64,000 nucleotides of DNA, from positions 9,911,844 through 9,975,843 of the forward strand of contig NC_049996.1 of NCBI RefSeq assembly GCF_000003815.2, in the 5' to 3' direction. Numbering within the stretch: the first letter of the stretch is position 1; the number at the start of each line of letters is the position of its first letter. The notes under the pieces were generated by a model. The model saw nothing but the letters and a program-made list of their open reading frames with translations, was not told the DNA's origin and did not search any database. This document shows positions 10,694 through 24,900 of the stretch, piece by piece. Source of the stretch: Branchiostoma floridae. Its lineage: Eukaryota > Chordata > Leptocardii > Amphioxiformes > Branchiostomatidae. Made by a program: the position numbers and the translations under genes.

Positions 10694-13600
10694 TCTTCTC
10701 TGTTCTAGATCATGATACGTATTCCCTATTTTGGGGCCCCTTTTCCTTTTCCACAGTGCCTCACACTCACAGAGAAGTGAATGGCGTTTTTGTACAACTT
10801 CACAATCTCTGTTGACAAGATCTTTTTAGACCGTTTGCGATTATGCCTATTATACACTACACAGCAACAGTTGAAGTCAAAGAGAAAACGTTGGAAGACT
10901 TTGGACACTAAAGCCTTTAGTACAATACAACCCTAAACCGTCTAACGGAAAATGCTTGGTGGCGGCTAAGAGGCCATTGTTTATCTTCCTCTCTTAAATT
11001 AATGAAGATATATTTATAGAAGTCAAAAGCAAACTGTTCAAACAAACCTATGCAAATAGCGCAATTTTAGTGTTCTTTCAAACGACCAAATGTCCGCCAA
11101 AATAACGTTATAACGTTGTATCTTATGCTAAGCTACTATGATTACCCGCATAACTGTAGGGATGTGGTAATCATGTAATTTTGCTCTTTATGGCTGTAAA
11201 AATTATAGATTTCCCTCCTCTTTTTCTCGCGTTGTGGACTGCTTTGGGTGGAATTACAATTGGAAGCTTTTTTTTTTTTGGCATTCAGTAGCTCAATTTT
11301 GGAAGTGCATTACACGATACCAACTTAGCAATGCCCCAATTCTCTTCAGTGCTAACTCGTGACCTGAAAAACGCGGTTTGGGGTGTTCACTCAAGGGGCA
11401 TGACCCGAATAAACACTAGATACAATACCGTGTCGTATCTGGTTTACACAAAAATGTCGGCAAAAGCTCAACATCAAGTGTGCCCTGTGCTACAACTGCG
11501 GTGAACTCTACCCAACTACAGACCAGTGCAGGCGATCTATGTATAAAACTGTCACTGAACGTGCTTTGGCCAGGCAAAAAGCATTCAATACAGCAAACAT
11601 ATTCATGTGCTCTCCAATACGACAATCTAGTAGAAAATTACAGATGCAAACAGTTTGCATACCTTTCGAGTATTTTGCAGAACAAGACGCACTGAAGTCA
11701 CACAAGTCTCCAGGTCCAGGATATTATCCACATGGTTGTAACCTTGACTTTGTAGATCGAAGTATCACACCCATCTTCTGCAAACTGTATGGCGCAATAG
11801 CATAACGGAGCCCAACGTCTTCTTACTTGACCTGTTTGTTTTCTAAGTGACTTCCGTATGTTCGCTCAGACCCTTGGCATGTGGGCCATACCAAACATCT
11901 CCTTCCCTAAAATATGTCTAATTTCTTCACCACTTTGCGAACCAGAACTTATTCAGAATAAAACACCTTTGTTGTGTATATTGGATGCAACTGAATGCAC
12001 AAATTGATGCATATTTTGATGACATTTGCTTTATTCTATAATGAATTCCCCATGAATAAAGTGGAATATTCCAACATGAGCCAATGCCCAAGAGGAACCG
12101 CCTTTCCACGTTGGAAGCGGTGATGTCATCCTTGTGCTATATTTCAGCCGTTCGTTAGACTAGAGTAACGTTAGCTGCGGTTGGTCTTGGGTATTGGAAA
12201 GGATCAACTTCGCGGGAAAATCCGTTATTGGCTAAGTCTGGAAGGTTTTGATGGATTTTTATATGACAAGTGTACAAAAATATTGTAATCAGGGTGTCTC
12301 AATGAGGATGGGAATATCTGACATTTGTGTGAGTTCATGTACATAAAACGACAGCCTGGCTATATTCAATTCCTGATGACTTTCTAGGATGGATTATCAT
12401 GGCAAAATACTTTTTTTATGGTTGATTAAGTTTGGCGATTTCTCGTAGAACGGTTCTGTATTTCATTTTTATAGTGATGACAAAGTTAATCATAAAGAGT
12501 GTGCATAATTGATCGATTATTCATATTATTTGCAGGCTAATAGTTGAATAGCTCTGTATTTGTCTGTCTAGCTCTTTATTTTCCCGACACCTCAATCCTT
12601 TCCTATAAATGGTAACAGGAGGTTTCGAAATGTCAGCAGCGCTCCCTATTGGCGATTCTCATACCTGCAGCAGCATTTTTCACACGCCGAGTTAGTTTCC
12701 TTTTCCATAGCGTTTCCCCAACAATGCATATAATCATGAGATATATGATTGACCCATAATCCAATTGTAACCAAGAGAGGACGCCTTTTCTTTTCGTCCC
12801 TTTAAAGTCAGCGGCGTGGGAATGTTTTGTGGGTCAGGGTAAAGAATGGACAAAACGTTGTGTTATGTCTTGTGTGGAAGGGCCAAGAACGATGTTAACT
12901 GTCTATTAACACATTTGCTGCAATAATAATTACACCTGGACCCGACAAAATTCTATCTATGAAACTCAACGGTTGGAGGCAGTTCTTATATATACAAATG
13001 ATCATCTGTTGGGTGACATGGCTAGTATATAAAGTAATGATAATGTTATGTAGATATCTATGCATTCATCATTTTGCGTGGATAAAACATTTTGGACTCT
13101 TTTTTTACGATTTTCCATATGTAAATTTTGGACAAGAAGTAAGCCAAACCTGCCTTAAGTTATATTAGTTGAATATATATACATATATACGAAAAGGGAA
13201 TGGTGCATATTCCACATTCTTCACTTAAGTGAACTACCTTTTTTGTCGGCTTCTTGTCAAAGGGGTTATTGTTGTTTACTGAGCGAGTCATGACTGCGGG
13301 CTATACCATTTGGAGGGGGGAAGCACTACTGATATATCGTTGAAATGTAATATAAACAGTAAAGGCAAATTCATTGTTCAGTAACAGAAATATTGATGGT
13401 ATAACGCTTTATACATCATTATGACATAGGTATTGGTCTCTCGTTATGTTCAATCAGTTTTATCCCCCTTCCCCCTCAGGTATGGTACAGTCCTCGAGAG
13501 AAATACGAGTAAAGGTGGGCTAAATCAAGGTGTATTCAAATTACCAAAGGGACGCTATGTGAACAAGTGACGGCTTTAGAACCAACGTCTCTCTCCCCGT

Positions 13601-15215
13601 TTAGACGACATCTTTGCTCCATTTCTCCCATATTTACCAACCTCCATCCCCAACATGATAAGGTAAGTGTTGTGATAACCTGTTTATCGCATTGTTATCT
13701 TTTGTACTGGTCATTACAGGTTTAAGACCGAAAAGCTATGTGCATAACGGGACCTCACGTGGTCTTGCAGGTGTTAAAAGTAGGATAAGGTTTACCAAAC
13801 ATACGGTGCAGAATGGGTTGCAAATATGGCTTTTCGGAGACATGCTTTTAGAGATAGACCAATGAGAAAGATTGTGTTGTTTTCGAAGACATTCAAACGT
13901 TAAGAGATGATTTTGCCGGTATCTGTTCAGTAACGCACGGTTTTAAGACGGCCATATTGTTAGCCTGGCGTAAAAGACAGGCGTAGTGCTTCCAGCGGTG
14001 TCTGTCATGGATGGCGCACATCTAAGACTGAAAAGCTGTCATGCTCACACTTACGCAACATCTTCTTTATGTGGCTCCTATCATTTGGTTAATTACGTAC
14101 CTCGTAATGAGGTAAAATTCAGACGACATATTTCCTGAGGTAAAAATCAGACGACATTTTTACATCACGAGCCACATGCGTCATGGCTAGGCTTCAGTTC
14201 TAAGCCTCCACGGTTTTGTTGACTAAGTAACAGGTGTCAGTGAACACAGATATGCCATGTTGGCACCGTAAAAGCCGTAGAACAAACTAAAAGTAGCTAC
14301 AGTGTTTCATATGTACCTTGCAACGGATAGTAAAGGAGAATACTATAACTATGAATAATATTGTGAAGACTACAGGGATCCAGTCTTTTGTACGTAAAAA
14401 GGGTCACCTACTATACTCTGTCACAGCATTACAATGTGTATCCATGTTACGTGACCCCGTCCTATTTTAGTATTTTTAATAGTGATAATTGTTTCGGACA
14501 TCCCCGTATTATTAATTTAGTTTGATACATACATGAGGATGTTGTTGATGATGTATATTTTTCTTCGTTAGCGTTTGGCTATTTATGCATGGTATGGTGT
14601 GAAAATTCTATAAATAGTAACTATGGCTAAGGGGTCATCGCTATTCATGATCCTCTGGCATAACGCTGACCACAAAAGCAGTGTTCATTCTCAGCCGTCA
14701 TCCTTCTGACGCCTTCTCGATCATGCAGACCACAAAAGCACTTATGTTTAAAACAAAATATTAACGCATTTACGAGAATTGCTTTCATGGCGTTTTAACA
14801 GTAGTTGTGCTTGCTGAATTGTATTTGAATATGTCTATTCTAAAGTATTTAGTATTTCCAAAATGCCCTTACTCTGTGATGAACAGGCAAAATTTCAATT
14901 TGTTTTATTCTGATAAATCCGATACCTTTAGGTTGTATGTGTGCGAAATTAAATGTCAAATACCTTATGACGTTACACGTTGTGTAAATGTCTTTGCGAA
15001 AGCGTTTGACGCAAAATCTAAACCTTAAAACTACAGGAACAGGTGGTTGTGTCAGGTTTGTTATCCGTTAAAAGCGTGTGTTGCTAGCTGCAGGGGTGCT
15101 GTTGTGTTTGCGGTAGGTTCTGTTTGATGACAGGTTCTTCTTACTGCTCCAGTTCGCGTCTGATCAGGCAAGACCAGGTGTCCACACAGAGGTCAAAGGG
15201 CACTGTCTGTGTGAG
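10694..15215. other. Gene-poor stretch
   Basis: Only short ORFs without recognisable domains occur. A small tandem pair (GAGGTAAAA.TCAGACGACAT) lies at 14109-14157. No RNA gene or large repeat was recognised. Confidence 0.5.
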
Positions 15216-15382
15216 TACTCTCCAAGCATAGGTTGATGGGGAAAATCGTGACCTTTTTCTTATATACCATATTTTTCTGTAAGTTATCCCCACCAACGTT
15301 TGTTGGTGGGTCAGGCTAGCTGACATAAAGATGGTTGTAAGAAAAAGGTCACGATTTCCCTATCAACATTTACTTGGAGAGC
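15216..15382. mobile_element. Fold-back element 2 (TACTCTCC family)
   Basis: The tips TACTCTCCAAGCATAGGTTG and (reverse strand) TGCTCTCCAAGTAAATGTTG match fold-back element 1. The inner arms, GGGGAAAATCGTGACC followed by TTTTTCTTA, complement each other but are unrelated to the arms of element 1. An inner hairpin, CCACCAACGTTTGTTGGTGG, is at 15290-15309. I see no clear target-site duplication. Confidence 0.75.
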
Positions 15383-15392
15383 ATACATGCGC

Positions 15393-16790
15393 ACAATGTA
15401 GGTCTGGTGCCCTGGTTATGTACACGTCCTGTCAGAAGTCTATTAAGGGATAGTACAGTAATTTTCATTGAGGGCATGTATAGGGTAAAGCCAGTGCTAG
15501 ATACTAGTACCAATCACAGCAGACACACACATAAAAAGATGGAGTGCATGCATTTCCGGACAGGATACACGTGAACATGTATACAACGTTTAACGTTACA
15601 TGCTGGGGGCAAAAATATCTGCAGGTGTTTATTATGACTCAGGTTAGGGTGACGCATATAGGCACCAGGTACGAGGTGACAGCTACATTTCCTCTGCCTA
15701 CAAGAGTTTTCCCAAGAATTATAATTACCAAAGTGACGTCAGGTTAGCAAAGTGACGTCTGCTTTTTTCATCTTCGTATCCCGTCTTTTTTTGTTTTTTA
15801 TAGCCGAAAGTTGTTGAGAACATTTCTGACTACCGCTCCAATGAACTGTCCCCTGCGTCCATTGCCCCATGACGTGTGTAAATACAGTAGTCAACACCAT
15901 CCAGTCACTCAAACAAACAGTGTAAACTCACATGTGTCCAATAAGTACTAGCACTTGACAAGTATGTTTTACTCTACATACTAGCCCAGTTCGCTGTTCA
16001 TGTAGGTCAGACATTTTTGCACTGTTTTCATGTTGAGTTTTAACTTCGTTACCGTTACCGGCGCAATCTTTAATCTAATAGCTCAGTACCGTGAGAGTTG
16101 TGGTTTTCTTTTGGTCATGTTTTGAGTTTCTGCCCAAATTTGAAGAGTGCGGAAGTTTTGGCGCGCGGGAAGTGTGTACATTCCTTCGCTCTGACGAAGG
16201 TGGCTGTTTTCAAGGTCAATATCCGGGGACAGTTCATTGACCCACGAACTGGGTGTAACTGTCATTTAACTTGTAAAAAGTGTAATTTTCTTGTCTATTT
16301 ATACATTTTACAAGCATTCATTTTGAGTGCGATGTCAAAAAGTACTTAAAAGTAGTATATTCAAAGCGTTTTTTTTACTTAAGTATACTTATTACGGTGT
16401 TTACTAACTTAAATTTGCCTAGGCGCCTTTACATTTACCTTGCATATCGCATTTCTATGGATCTGTTTTCCTTTCGCATTTAAAGGTGTGATTGAAGGAA
16501 ATGACCTTTAACCTACGATTTGTTTTACTTGTAGAACAATGGAAAGCCTAGGGGGCCTTGAACCATTATGTCAACACACCTATAGTTTGACATGCCGGCG
16601 CTGCGACAAAGGATTAGATTAGGTAATGGATCGTGGGAACGGGAGGTCAGGAGGGCACAAGTTCTGTGCGATTGTTTTCCCTTGTTTGGTTTGGTCCTGT
16701 GGTTACTGTTCACTGCGGTAGACCTGTATCAAACAATTCAACAAAACAAAAGTATGAAAACCATCCAGCAATTACAGAATAAGAATGTAT
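15393..16790. other. Intergenic, nothing recognised
   Basis: Short random-looking ORFs only. A few TGACGT half-sites occur near 15734-15756 but without promoter context. Confidence 0.45.
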
Positions 16791-16799
16791 GAATATAGT

Positions 16800-17080
16800 A
16801 TCAAACGAAAAAGTGTGAGATAATAATCATATGCACTGAAATGTTTGAAATAATATTAACAAACTTTGGAATATACATATGAAAGTGAACAAAAATGAAC
16901 TGAACAGAAACGTATGAAATGATTATAACAGAAACGTATGAAATTAGATTATATCAGCAGAAATTATGAAATAATCTATGAACAGAAAACTTTTGAAATA
17001 ATCATATGCAAATAAAATGGTCATAACAGAAATATATGAAATAATCATATCAACAGAAATGTAGGGAATAATCAATTACA
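16800..17080 (+). repeat. Degenerate A-rich minisatellite, unit ~AACAGAAACGTATGAAATAA
   Basis: About ten decayed copies of AACAGAAA(c/t)(g/a)TATGAAAT(aatcatat) lie in one orientation, with unit spacing of roughly 20-35 bp. Cleanest copies are at 16905-17060. Confidence 0.7.
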
Positions 17081-17296
17081 TAATGTGCCCCACCTGTATC
17101 AAGCTTTGAGTCTACACATGCGTAAAACACCGGGCCTACCTTACATCTGCTTGGAGATTAGACCTGTCTAGGTCGTTGACCTCAGCTACTGTCTCTTTTT
17201 GTAAAAGTTGTTCATAAAATTGCTCAAGAAGACCACTCAGGTAAAGAATAAAATCTGGTCTATGTGTACAGGTGGTCACTGTTCAGAGTATGTGTC

Positions 17297-17320
17297 AAAC
17301 AAACAAACAAACAAACAATC
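17297..17320 (+). repeat. (CAAA)n microsatellite
   Basis: Five to six CAAA units. Confidence 0.9.
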
Positions 17321-17781
17321 AAAAATATCTAACTTATTTTTCTAAGAGAAAAAAGCGGCTATTTTGGACAGGTGGTCCTTATGTAAAGATGGTACTGTGC
17401 AGGTCTCACTGTAGTTTATAACGTCCTTGGTGGTATTTATATACTCCCTCTACTCTACGCAATATTAGTTAAATGAATCGAATCAACATTTCACTATAAA
17501 TCTTCCAACACCGCATCCCTCTGTGAAAACTTCTACAAGTTGATACACATGTATAATATTACATTGATTTATATCAGTTTCGATGTATTTTGATATTTCA
17601 TAACCGATTTCATTGCCTATAGGAAGCTTGTTAAACGGAGAAATGTTCTGAACCCTGAAAAAAACCGGGTCAGCCAGCTCACGAAACCAACGCACTAACC
17701 CTTAGTCTAAAGTGTCCGGAGCAGTTAGTCTGGCACTTGAACCACTGTTACAAACCTTATCGCAGCCATGGACTAAATTTG

Positions 17782-17875
17782 ACATAGTCTAAGATGACGC
17801 ACTAACTCAAATTTAGACCTTTAGACTAAGGTTTAAACCTTAGTCTAAATGTTAGTGCGTCATCTTGAACTATGT
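17782..17875. repeat. Large palindrome centred on GGTTTAAACC
   Basis: The 30-bp centre (17820-17849) is a perfect palindrome: TTTAGACTAAGGTTT and its complement. Outer arms ACATAGTCTAAGATGACGC and GCGTCATCTTGAACTATGT pair imperfectly, with a ~10-bp insertion on the left. Likely a hairpin MITE; no target duplication was identified. Confidence 0.75.
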
Positions 17876-18799
17876 AACAGAAGACCATATATGGCAAGGA
17901 ATGGCGTCCTTGGGTAAACATGACGTCATAATATCGTGCGCAACTTAGACTGTATTGTACTGTATTCATAAGCCGCAAAGACGGAAATGTGGTAATGTAC
18001 GGAAATATCGCATGAATAAGCCATTCTACTGTAGCTTCCGTAAGGGTTAGTTCAGAACTATCGTGAGTGGGGATTGGTGGTACCCCCCCTCCTTTATATC
18101 GTTTGTAAAAACCCTCATTCGTCGCCTTGTCCTTGGATTTGAAAGTCTTCATACACTGTACAACAAAAACACAACAACAGCAAACGCGACCCATGCGACC
18201 CATGCGTTATTGTTGTGCTGCACAATAAAGGAAAATTGGTGATTATTAGGGATAAGAAAGAGAAAAGAGGAGAGCCGTCGGAGCAATGATGCCGAAAATT
18301 GGGCACTTTTGTAGGTCTCCCTTCTGTCTGAGGGCGCCAGTTTGGAATTTGCAGCTGGAAGTAGAAGAGTCCCATTCATGTGCACCAAGGAATATATTAA
18401 CAACGGCGCCTCTTTAGACAGCTTGAATTATGATATGGGAAGGGACATGTTGTTCGTCAAAGACAGTTGCGAAAGAAATGATGGTATAGATATCCAAGGA
18501 GGTTAAAAGTTCTTACCAATCAGCCTCAATGCACTTCGCAAAAAAGTTGAAAATGTGTGTTTTTTTCTAATGTGAAAATGTCCCAAAATTTCATGCCTTT
18601 TACATTTTTTAAAGATTCCATACACACTCGGAATGAACAGCAATTGGTTTCCTTGAAATTTGACTATAGTATCTAATATCTTTTGCCATACATGTCTAAG
18701 TTCAGCATGTGGACTTTTCATATACGACTCTTGTGTCTTGAGGACAATCATCTTTATTTTGTTGTCAATATTGATATAAGGGATCTGTCAAACACGTCC

Positions 18800-18967
18800 T
18801 CTGCTCCGGAGTGACACATAGCTGAAATGAACGGTCCCCTTTGTTGGTCATTCAACAACCCGTCACAGCCAATCACAACCCAGATCTCTTCCCACACTTC
18901 GCTGGGTCAAGTAGGGGGAGCAGACCTCTAAACTAGGTGTGCAGTTGTCGACATATAGCTTTCTAAG
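18800..18967 (+). promoter_or_regulatory. Putative promoter and 5'UTR of CUB gene A
   Basis: A CCAAT box (CAGCCAATCACA, CCAAT at 18869-18873) lies about 100 bp before the ATG at 18968. There is no clear TATA box. Inferred from position only. Confidence 0.35.
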
Positions 18968-21900
18968 ATGTTTCCTTCCCTTTCCTCTCTCCTCAGGACG
19001 ATGTTGTGGTGTCTTGTCCTTCTGGGAGTCCTGAGAACGACACAAGGAGGTAAGTCTGTGCTTCTTAAAGATCAGATATGTTTCTTGGCTGTCCTGTTCT
19101 TGAAATTGAAAGGAGATCGACTGCCAGGTCGCGTAGTGTATCACACATTGCCGCGAGGCACACATACCATTGGCGACCCCAGCTACACGCCTAGCGGTAC
19201 TGATACACTAAATCCCTCCCCATTTCAAGCTGTACAAATCTAACTACTATCTACAGTCACAGTAACATAGTGCAGCCCTTTTTCTGTATACTTTTCAAAG
19301 CTGATCTGAAACCAGAAGTAGACACGCTGTCGACATGTCGACAAAGCTGGTCTATATATCATGATACACTCACGATGTTTGTTTCTGTGTGGGGTGGGGT
19401 GTGAGGCTCTAAATTTTGTTCCTAAATGAGCCGTTGTTGTTTGGGTTCAATGTTTGTACATTCTTAAATTGCTTGCCAACATGGCTGTAGTGCTTGTTGA
19501 CAAGACGGTGTAAGCATGATACCTTGGGGGTCTTGGCTGAGGAGTTAACGAGGTCATGCATAATTGGCTATAATCCCTTTAATGATTACAAACCCTGCAT
19601 GAAGGCGTGAACTTCAAACGCTTCACGTAGTGTACATACATCGAGTTATAAACAGAACGGGATTTTGTCACAGTTTCTTCATGTTTACATAGAAGTGAAA
19701 ACGTATGCACGAGAAAAATGTTGGCTGCTCGCCCAGAAAATCACCATTGTACATTTGAAATGAATGATTGTGACTAATGATACAGTCTACTGGGTCTCAA
19801 TTGATAGAAAAAGTTACATGGACGTTCACGACAGTCGCAAAACCATTGTAAATGTTTCACATAAATATGGATAATATTATGGAGCTTCAAATACAGCACA
19901 TTGTACATGTGCATTTGAAACAGTCGCCTTTGTAAATCACTGTACGTACGCTGGTAATTGCAATTTTTCAATCGATATCCTCCAAAGCTTTTGTTAAGTT
20001 TCCGAATGACATCTGTTTAAACCGTTAGGGGTATTTTCTACGTTTGCTCTTTGTCTGGGAAGGTATGAAATATTGCTGGATTAATTTATGTCTGGTAATA
20101 ACTATGGAGAAGAGTTGACCTGTGATGACCTTTTCCGTAATCACACACGCATTTTCAATCTGTTGTGTTGTTTTCTCATAGACAATAACAGACAATACAG
20201 TGCAACGAAATATGTCTGGTTGTGCCATAAGGCTGTGAATATGCACATGTGTAATATAATGCATGCAGGGTTATGTATAAATATAGTGAGGAAACCCTTT
20301 GTTGTTACGGTTACCCTGTTTATAGTTGCCTTATAGTCTCATTTTTTTAAATTATATATATACCCTTGGCTTTATGAAAGCTTACCATTTTAATCAAAGT
20401 TGATGCTGTTCAATGGTTTGTTCTTGAAAGTCTGTGAAACTTCCAGTGCGCCAAATTCATCTTTTTGGAGCCATGTCTACCCCCACGACCCACATGGTGA
20501 AAAAAATGCGTGAAATGTGATTATCCACGCTTCTCTTGACGTCACTGTACTTCCGACCTAGAATATACCCCAACCAACGACAAATATGTGACGAGGGCCA
20601 GTTTGCAAGTGTTGTGTGCATAGTCTTGTTGAATTTATACAGTATTTACCTGAACCATTTTTGAGAAGTTTTACCAGTGCGTATGCTTGTGAAAGCTGCT
20701 CGTTTGCCTCCTGAGAAATATATCCATGTTCCTCTACGTGATAAGAGACCGGTAGATCGTATTACCATACAAACAAGACCACTGCCCGCCAATCTTGACC
20801 ATTGATTCGAACAACAGGGTCAGAGGTTACCGTGGGTCGCCATCTTTGTGACGCCTGCAAAAGCCACAGTGGGCGGTCGCCCATAACAATGTACGGCGCG
20901 CAAATTCTTCAGAAAATCCCGAGTAACGCAATTATGCATGCTCCTAATCCGACTTCCCCACGTGCTAATGAGAGCTTTTCTTAAATAAATGTAGAATAGA
21001 ATAAAGCGTTAAATCTGATTGAAAAACTAGGATGAATTCATGAAAACCAAAATCAAAACCGATGTCATTGGGGATTTTAGGTTTGGACCTACTCGATGAG
21101 GGGGGCTCAACAACATCCTGGAAAGTTATTTGTGGAACTATCGATCAAAACTGATTTGAAAGCGCTATATACAGCCACGTGACTCGCAAAGGTCAGCACT
21201 GATTTCTAAAAACGTGCCAACTTTCAACAAGCAAGAGTTTGTGCTATTGAACTTTTTTGTGGGGGGAGAATCGTACAAAGTACAAAAAAGAAAGTACTTT
21301 AAAATTACGTAATTAAAAAAGTTGATGAAAAACAACCAAAACACGAAAAAAAAACATATTACATCAACAACCTCCTGAAATAAGAGATCGCTCTATTTGT
21401 TTGTATCAAATAAGACTGCTTGCTTGTCATGTTGAACTTACCGTTAGGCTACTCTCAAAGCAGAGGTTAGACTCCTGCTGTTTTTAACGTTTTTTTGGTT
21501 GTTTTTATCGGGCTTTCTATTTTGTATTGTATCTTGCTGTATCAAAACCTAACTTTGGCTGGCGTACTTCAAGAAAAATGACAAAATAGAAAGCCCGATA
21601 AAAACGACTAAAAAAAACGTTAAAAAATCAGCCGGAGCGTAACGTCTGCTTGGAGAGTACCGTTAGGCATCAAGTTGATGTCTTCGAAGCGTTGTAAGTT
21701 TGAGATCGTAAATTGATGCAGGGTCGGGGACATCCAAAGATTCCTGAACGCCCTTCCTATGATACTAGGTGACTGTCACACAACGGCGCATGCAAATCAA
21801 CCATCAAAGAGAGCGAAACAAGTGCGAGGGTTGTTTTCACAGAACAAGTGGTTCTCTGTGAGTCGCTGGTCTTCGCTCCTTAGACCTTTTCAACCAAGTC

Positions 21901-24900
21901 CTTTCTTCTCCAAACTTCTAACGAGATGTCTTGATAAGATCTAGATAAAGCAACTCAGAGCAGTCAACACAGCCGTGAAATGGTAAATTAAAACCACACA
22001 CCTGTTTCAAACGCCTTTCTGTGCGTATCGTTTTATGTAAATTTGTTTACCTACTTAAAAAGGACGTTGTTTACATGTACGATCGGTGACGGGTATATAG
22101 ACATTTTCAGACCACAAAAGAATTTCAGCTACCCGTTTTTAAACACAGATCACCCACACCCAGTGCTGTCTCCAAGACCCGTCCCTCCGTTCCTGGACGG
22201 AAATTACTTGTTGGGACGNNNNNNNNNNNNNNNNNNNNNNNNNNNNNNNNNNNNNNNNNNNNNNNNNNNNNNNNNNNNNNNNNNNNNNNNNNNNNNNNNN
22301 NNNNNNNNNNNNNNNNNNATTTCATCATTTCATGACATGAAAATGCAGTTTCGTAAGCTTAAAATGGCAGATTCAATAACTAAAATAGCCTTCCGAATTC
22401 AATTTAATCGACTTTTGCCTTTTTCTTCACCACGTCTCCACCTTCCAAGCCACGAGATAAGCGTGGCGCAAAAGAAGGCGGGGCTGCGGCGTTATCTTAC
22501 CTTACCACTGTGCCTTACCACAGTTGTGGCTCTTTAGGCTAAAGTCACGGTCGACTAGCACCACGGTCCAAACATAAACTACGGGTGAGACCGGGACTCT
22601 CCAACTGATGATGTGGCGAACACGCGGTGTACGCCTGTTCTTTTCATAAACATGTTCCAGACACGCCCTATTGGCGAAAGTTCGGGGGTTGGCAGAAATC
22701 AGCTTCTTTTCGTATGCAGGCCGCCCGAGCTGTGGGCGGAGAACGAATCCCGCCCAATTTGTTTCCATATAGTAAAAGATGTGTGTACATGTGTACTGGT
22801 GTATGAACAAGCATGGCAAGAAAACATCTGTAATAATCGATATCACTTTTATTCTATGTTTTATTTTGCAATGCCGATCGGAATCACTAGGCTCTTGTAC
22901 GTTTTAAAATCAACATTAACGGGAAACTGCAATTCATTATGAACCTGACACGGCAGTTCAGAAATTATCTTTCTTTACTCGGCCGTCATGTGTGTATCGG
23001 GACCTCAGTAAACCGTCACACTGGTGATCTCCATAGTTCTACAACCATCAACAAAGGAGGTTTTTCCCCTGGTGCAAACTGTAAACAGATGGCAAACACC
23101 ATATTCTCACCGTCTACGTCTACGATGTGACGAAGCCACGGCCGATTCTTGCGCCATTTATCTTCAAAATAACGCTTTTGCTTGGAGTTGGGACCGAGTT
23201 CGCAGCGCCGTGTTCGTAAAGTTCCGCGTTTCATCGTGACTGACATGGTGTTACCGCTTTGTCCGCGCCGCTGCTGCCTGTGATTGGTGGGAAGTTGATT
23301 GAATTTGAAGAATTATGACGCTCGCCCTGTCGCAGGCGCTACTTCAAAAGGCTACCGCCGATGCTGCTACCATGGTAACAACACGTCTTGCCGCGTTTTC
23401 CAACTCGCTGCTGTTACAGCTTACATACATAATTTTCGGGGGAATGTAAACCTGCTTTCACGGGAAAATATCAGGAATCGATCTTGTGTATTTTTTGCCG
23501 ATCTTCCCCTAAAATTATACGGGAGTAGCCTGCGACGGTATTCTTACCCAGCACTGTGAACATGATCGCTGTTGGTAATTTTCCACCGATCTGCAAATCT
23601 GTACCCTTTGGACGGTGCTGGACGACGAGCAAAAAGGTGTTCAATTTTATTGAGAAATGCACATTCCTTTCAATACGATCTTACGATATCTTACAAGCTG
23701 AAATGCGTCAATGGACCTCGGTCAATAATGCCAACACCCGCGGCGTTATCCAGCCCCCGAGCTATCCACAAATTATCGATCAACAAATACGTGAAAATGA
23801 CGACGAAAAAGTATCATGCAAAGTTCAGAGTGTAAACGCAACACTGCTTAACGAACAATATATTTCGTCAGCGAAATGCCGACCAAGGAACAAAGCCTTT
23901 TGTTTGGAGATCGTTGGGTGTCGGTAGTCCTACTTTACGAAATGAAATTTTGCCTCTGAAAATACGTGAAATAGCGTTTTAGAGGTTTGAATTTTCAAAT
24001 TTTCCCGGGGGTGCATGCCCCCGGACCCCCCTAGTTTGGCGAGCGCCTGCGGCGCTCGCGTCGGGCCTTCGGCCCGATCCCCCCCACCGCAATGTTAGGG
24101 ACGGAAATAAATTTAAAGCTGGAGACAGCACTGCCCACACCACTGATCTGTTCAGTGCCTTTGTGTATCACTTTGTTTACCGTTGGCCCTTTGCCCGTCC
24201 GTTTTTCCGCAAGGGTAGCGAGTCAATTAAACCTTTTGCGCGCAAGAAAAGGACACATTTTATCAGACAGAACATACCAGACCCTGGCATATATACAGCC
24301 TTTCTGTGTGGGGTCGGCATTAACGTCTTTGCATTACCTTTGACCGACTGTTGTTCGCTGCTGATAGCGAGTCAACAAGTGGGACAAAGGCCGATTCAGA
24401 CTTTTTGTAGACTTGCCTTCTCCCCACAAAGATTAAACTAACGTTTGTGCTTCGCTGCCGCTTTGACCTGTCAACAGTTCCTTTCATGACGATTCGGCAG
24501 GCTAATGATATACTCTACTGTTGCTGTATCCTCTTCTTTGTCTGGGACTGTCTTGTGGAGCTGTCTATAACAGTATAAGTTAAACAAATCACTGTCGGTT
24601 GTGCTCATTCCTGTATTCCAGAACATTATAAGCCATCGTGTGCGACTGCATGTTTTGGTATGGTGTACATTTCGAGAAAGCACATTTTAAAATGCAGCTT
24701 AGCTGTTTGGGTACTAGTATATTCTTGAATGTGCCATTTCAACGTTTTCCACATCATGGCTAAGAATATTGTGCACATCTTAAAATGCAGCCGTATTCCT
24801 GAATGAGCTATTTCATCTTATGCAGTGGTCTGTTTTGGAATGGTGCTCATTTTGGAATGGTGCATTTTTTAGTGCATTTCTGAATGGGGCACCTTTTGGA

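Noticed and set aside
23556-23927. 123-codon plus-strand ORF in the hAT element
   Set aside because: No similarity to transposase or other proteins, and it runs opposite to the zinc-finger fragment.
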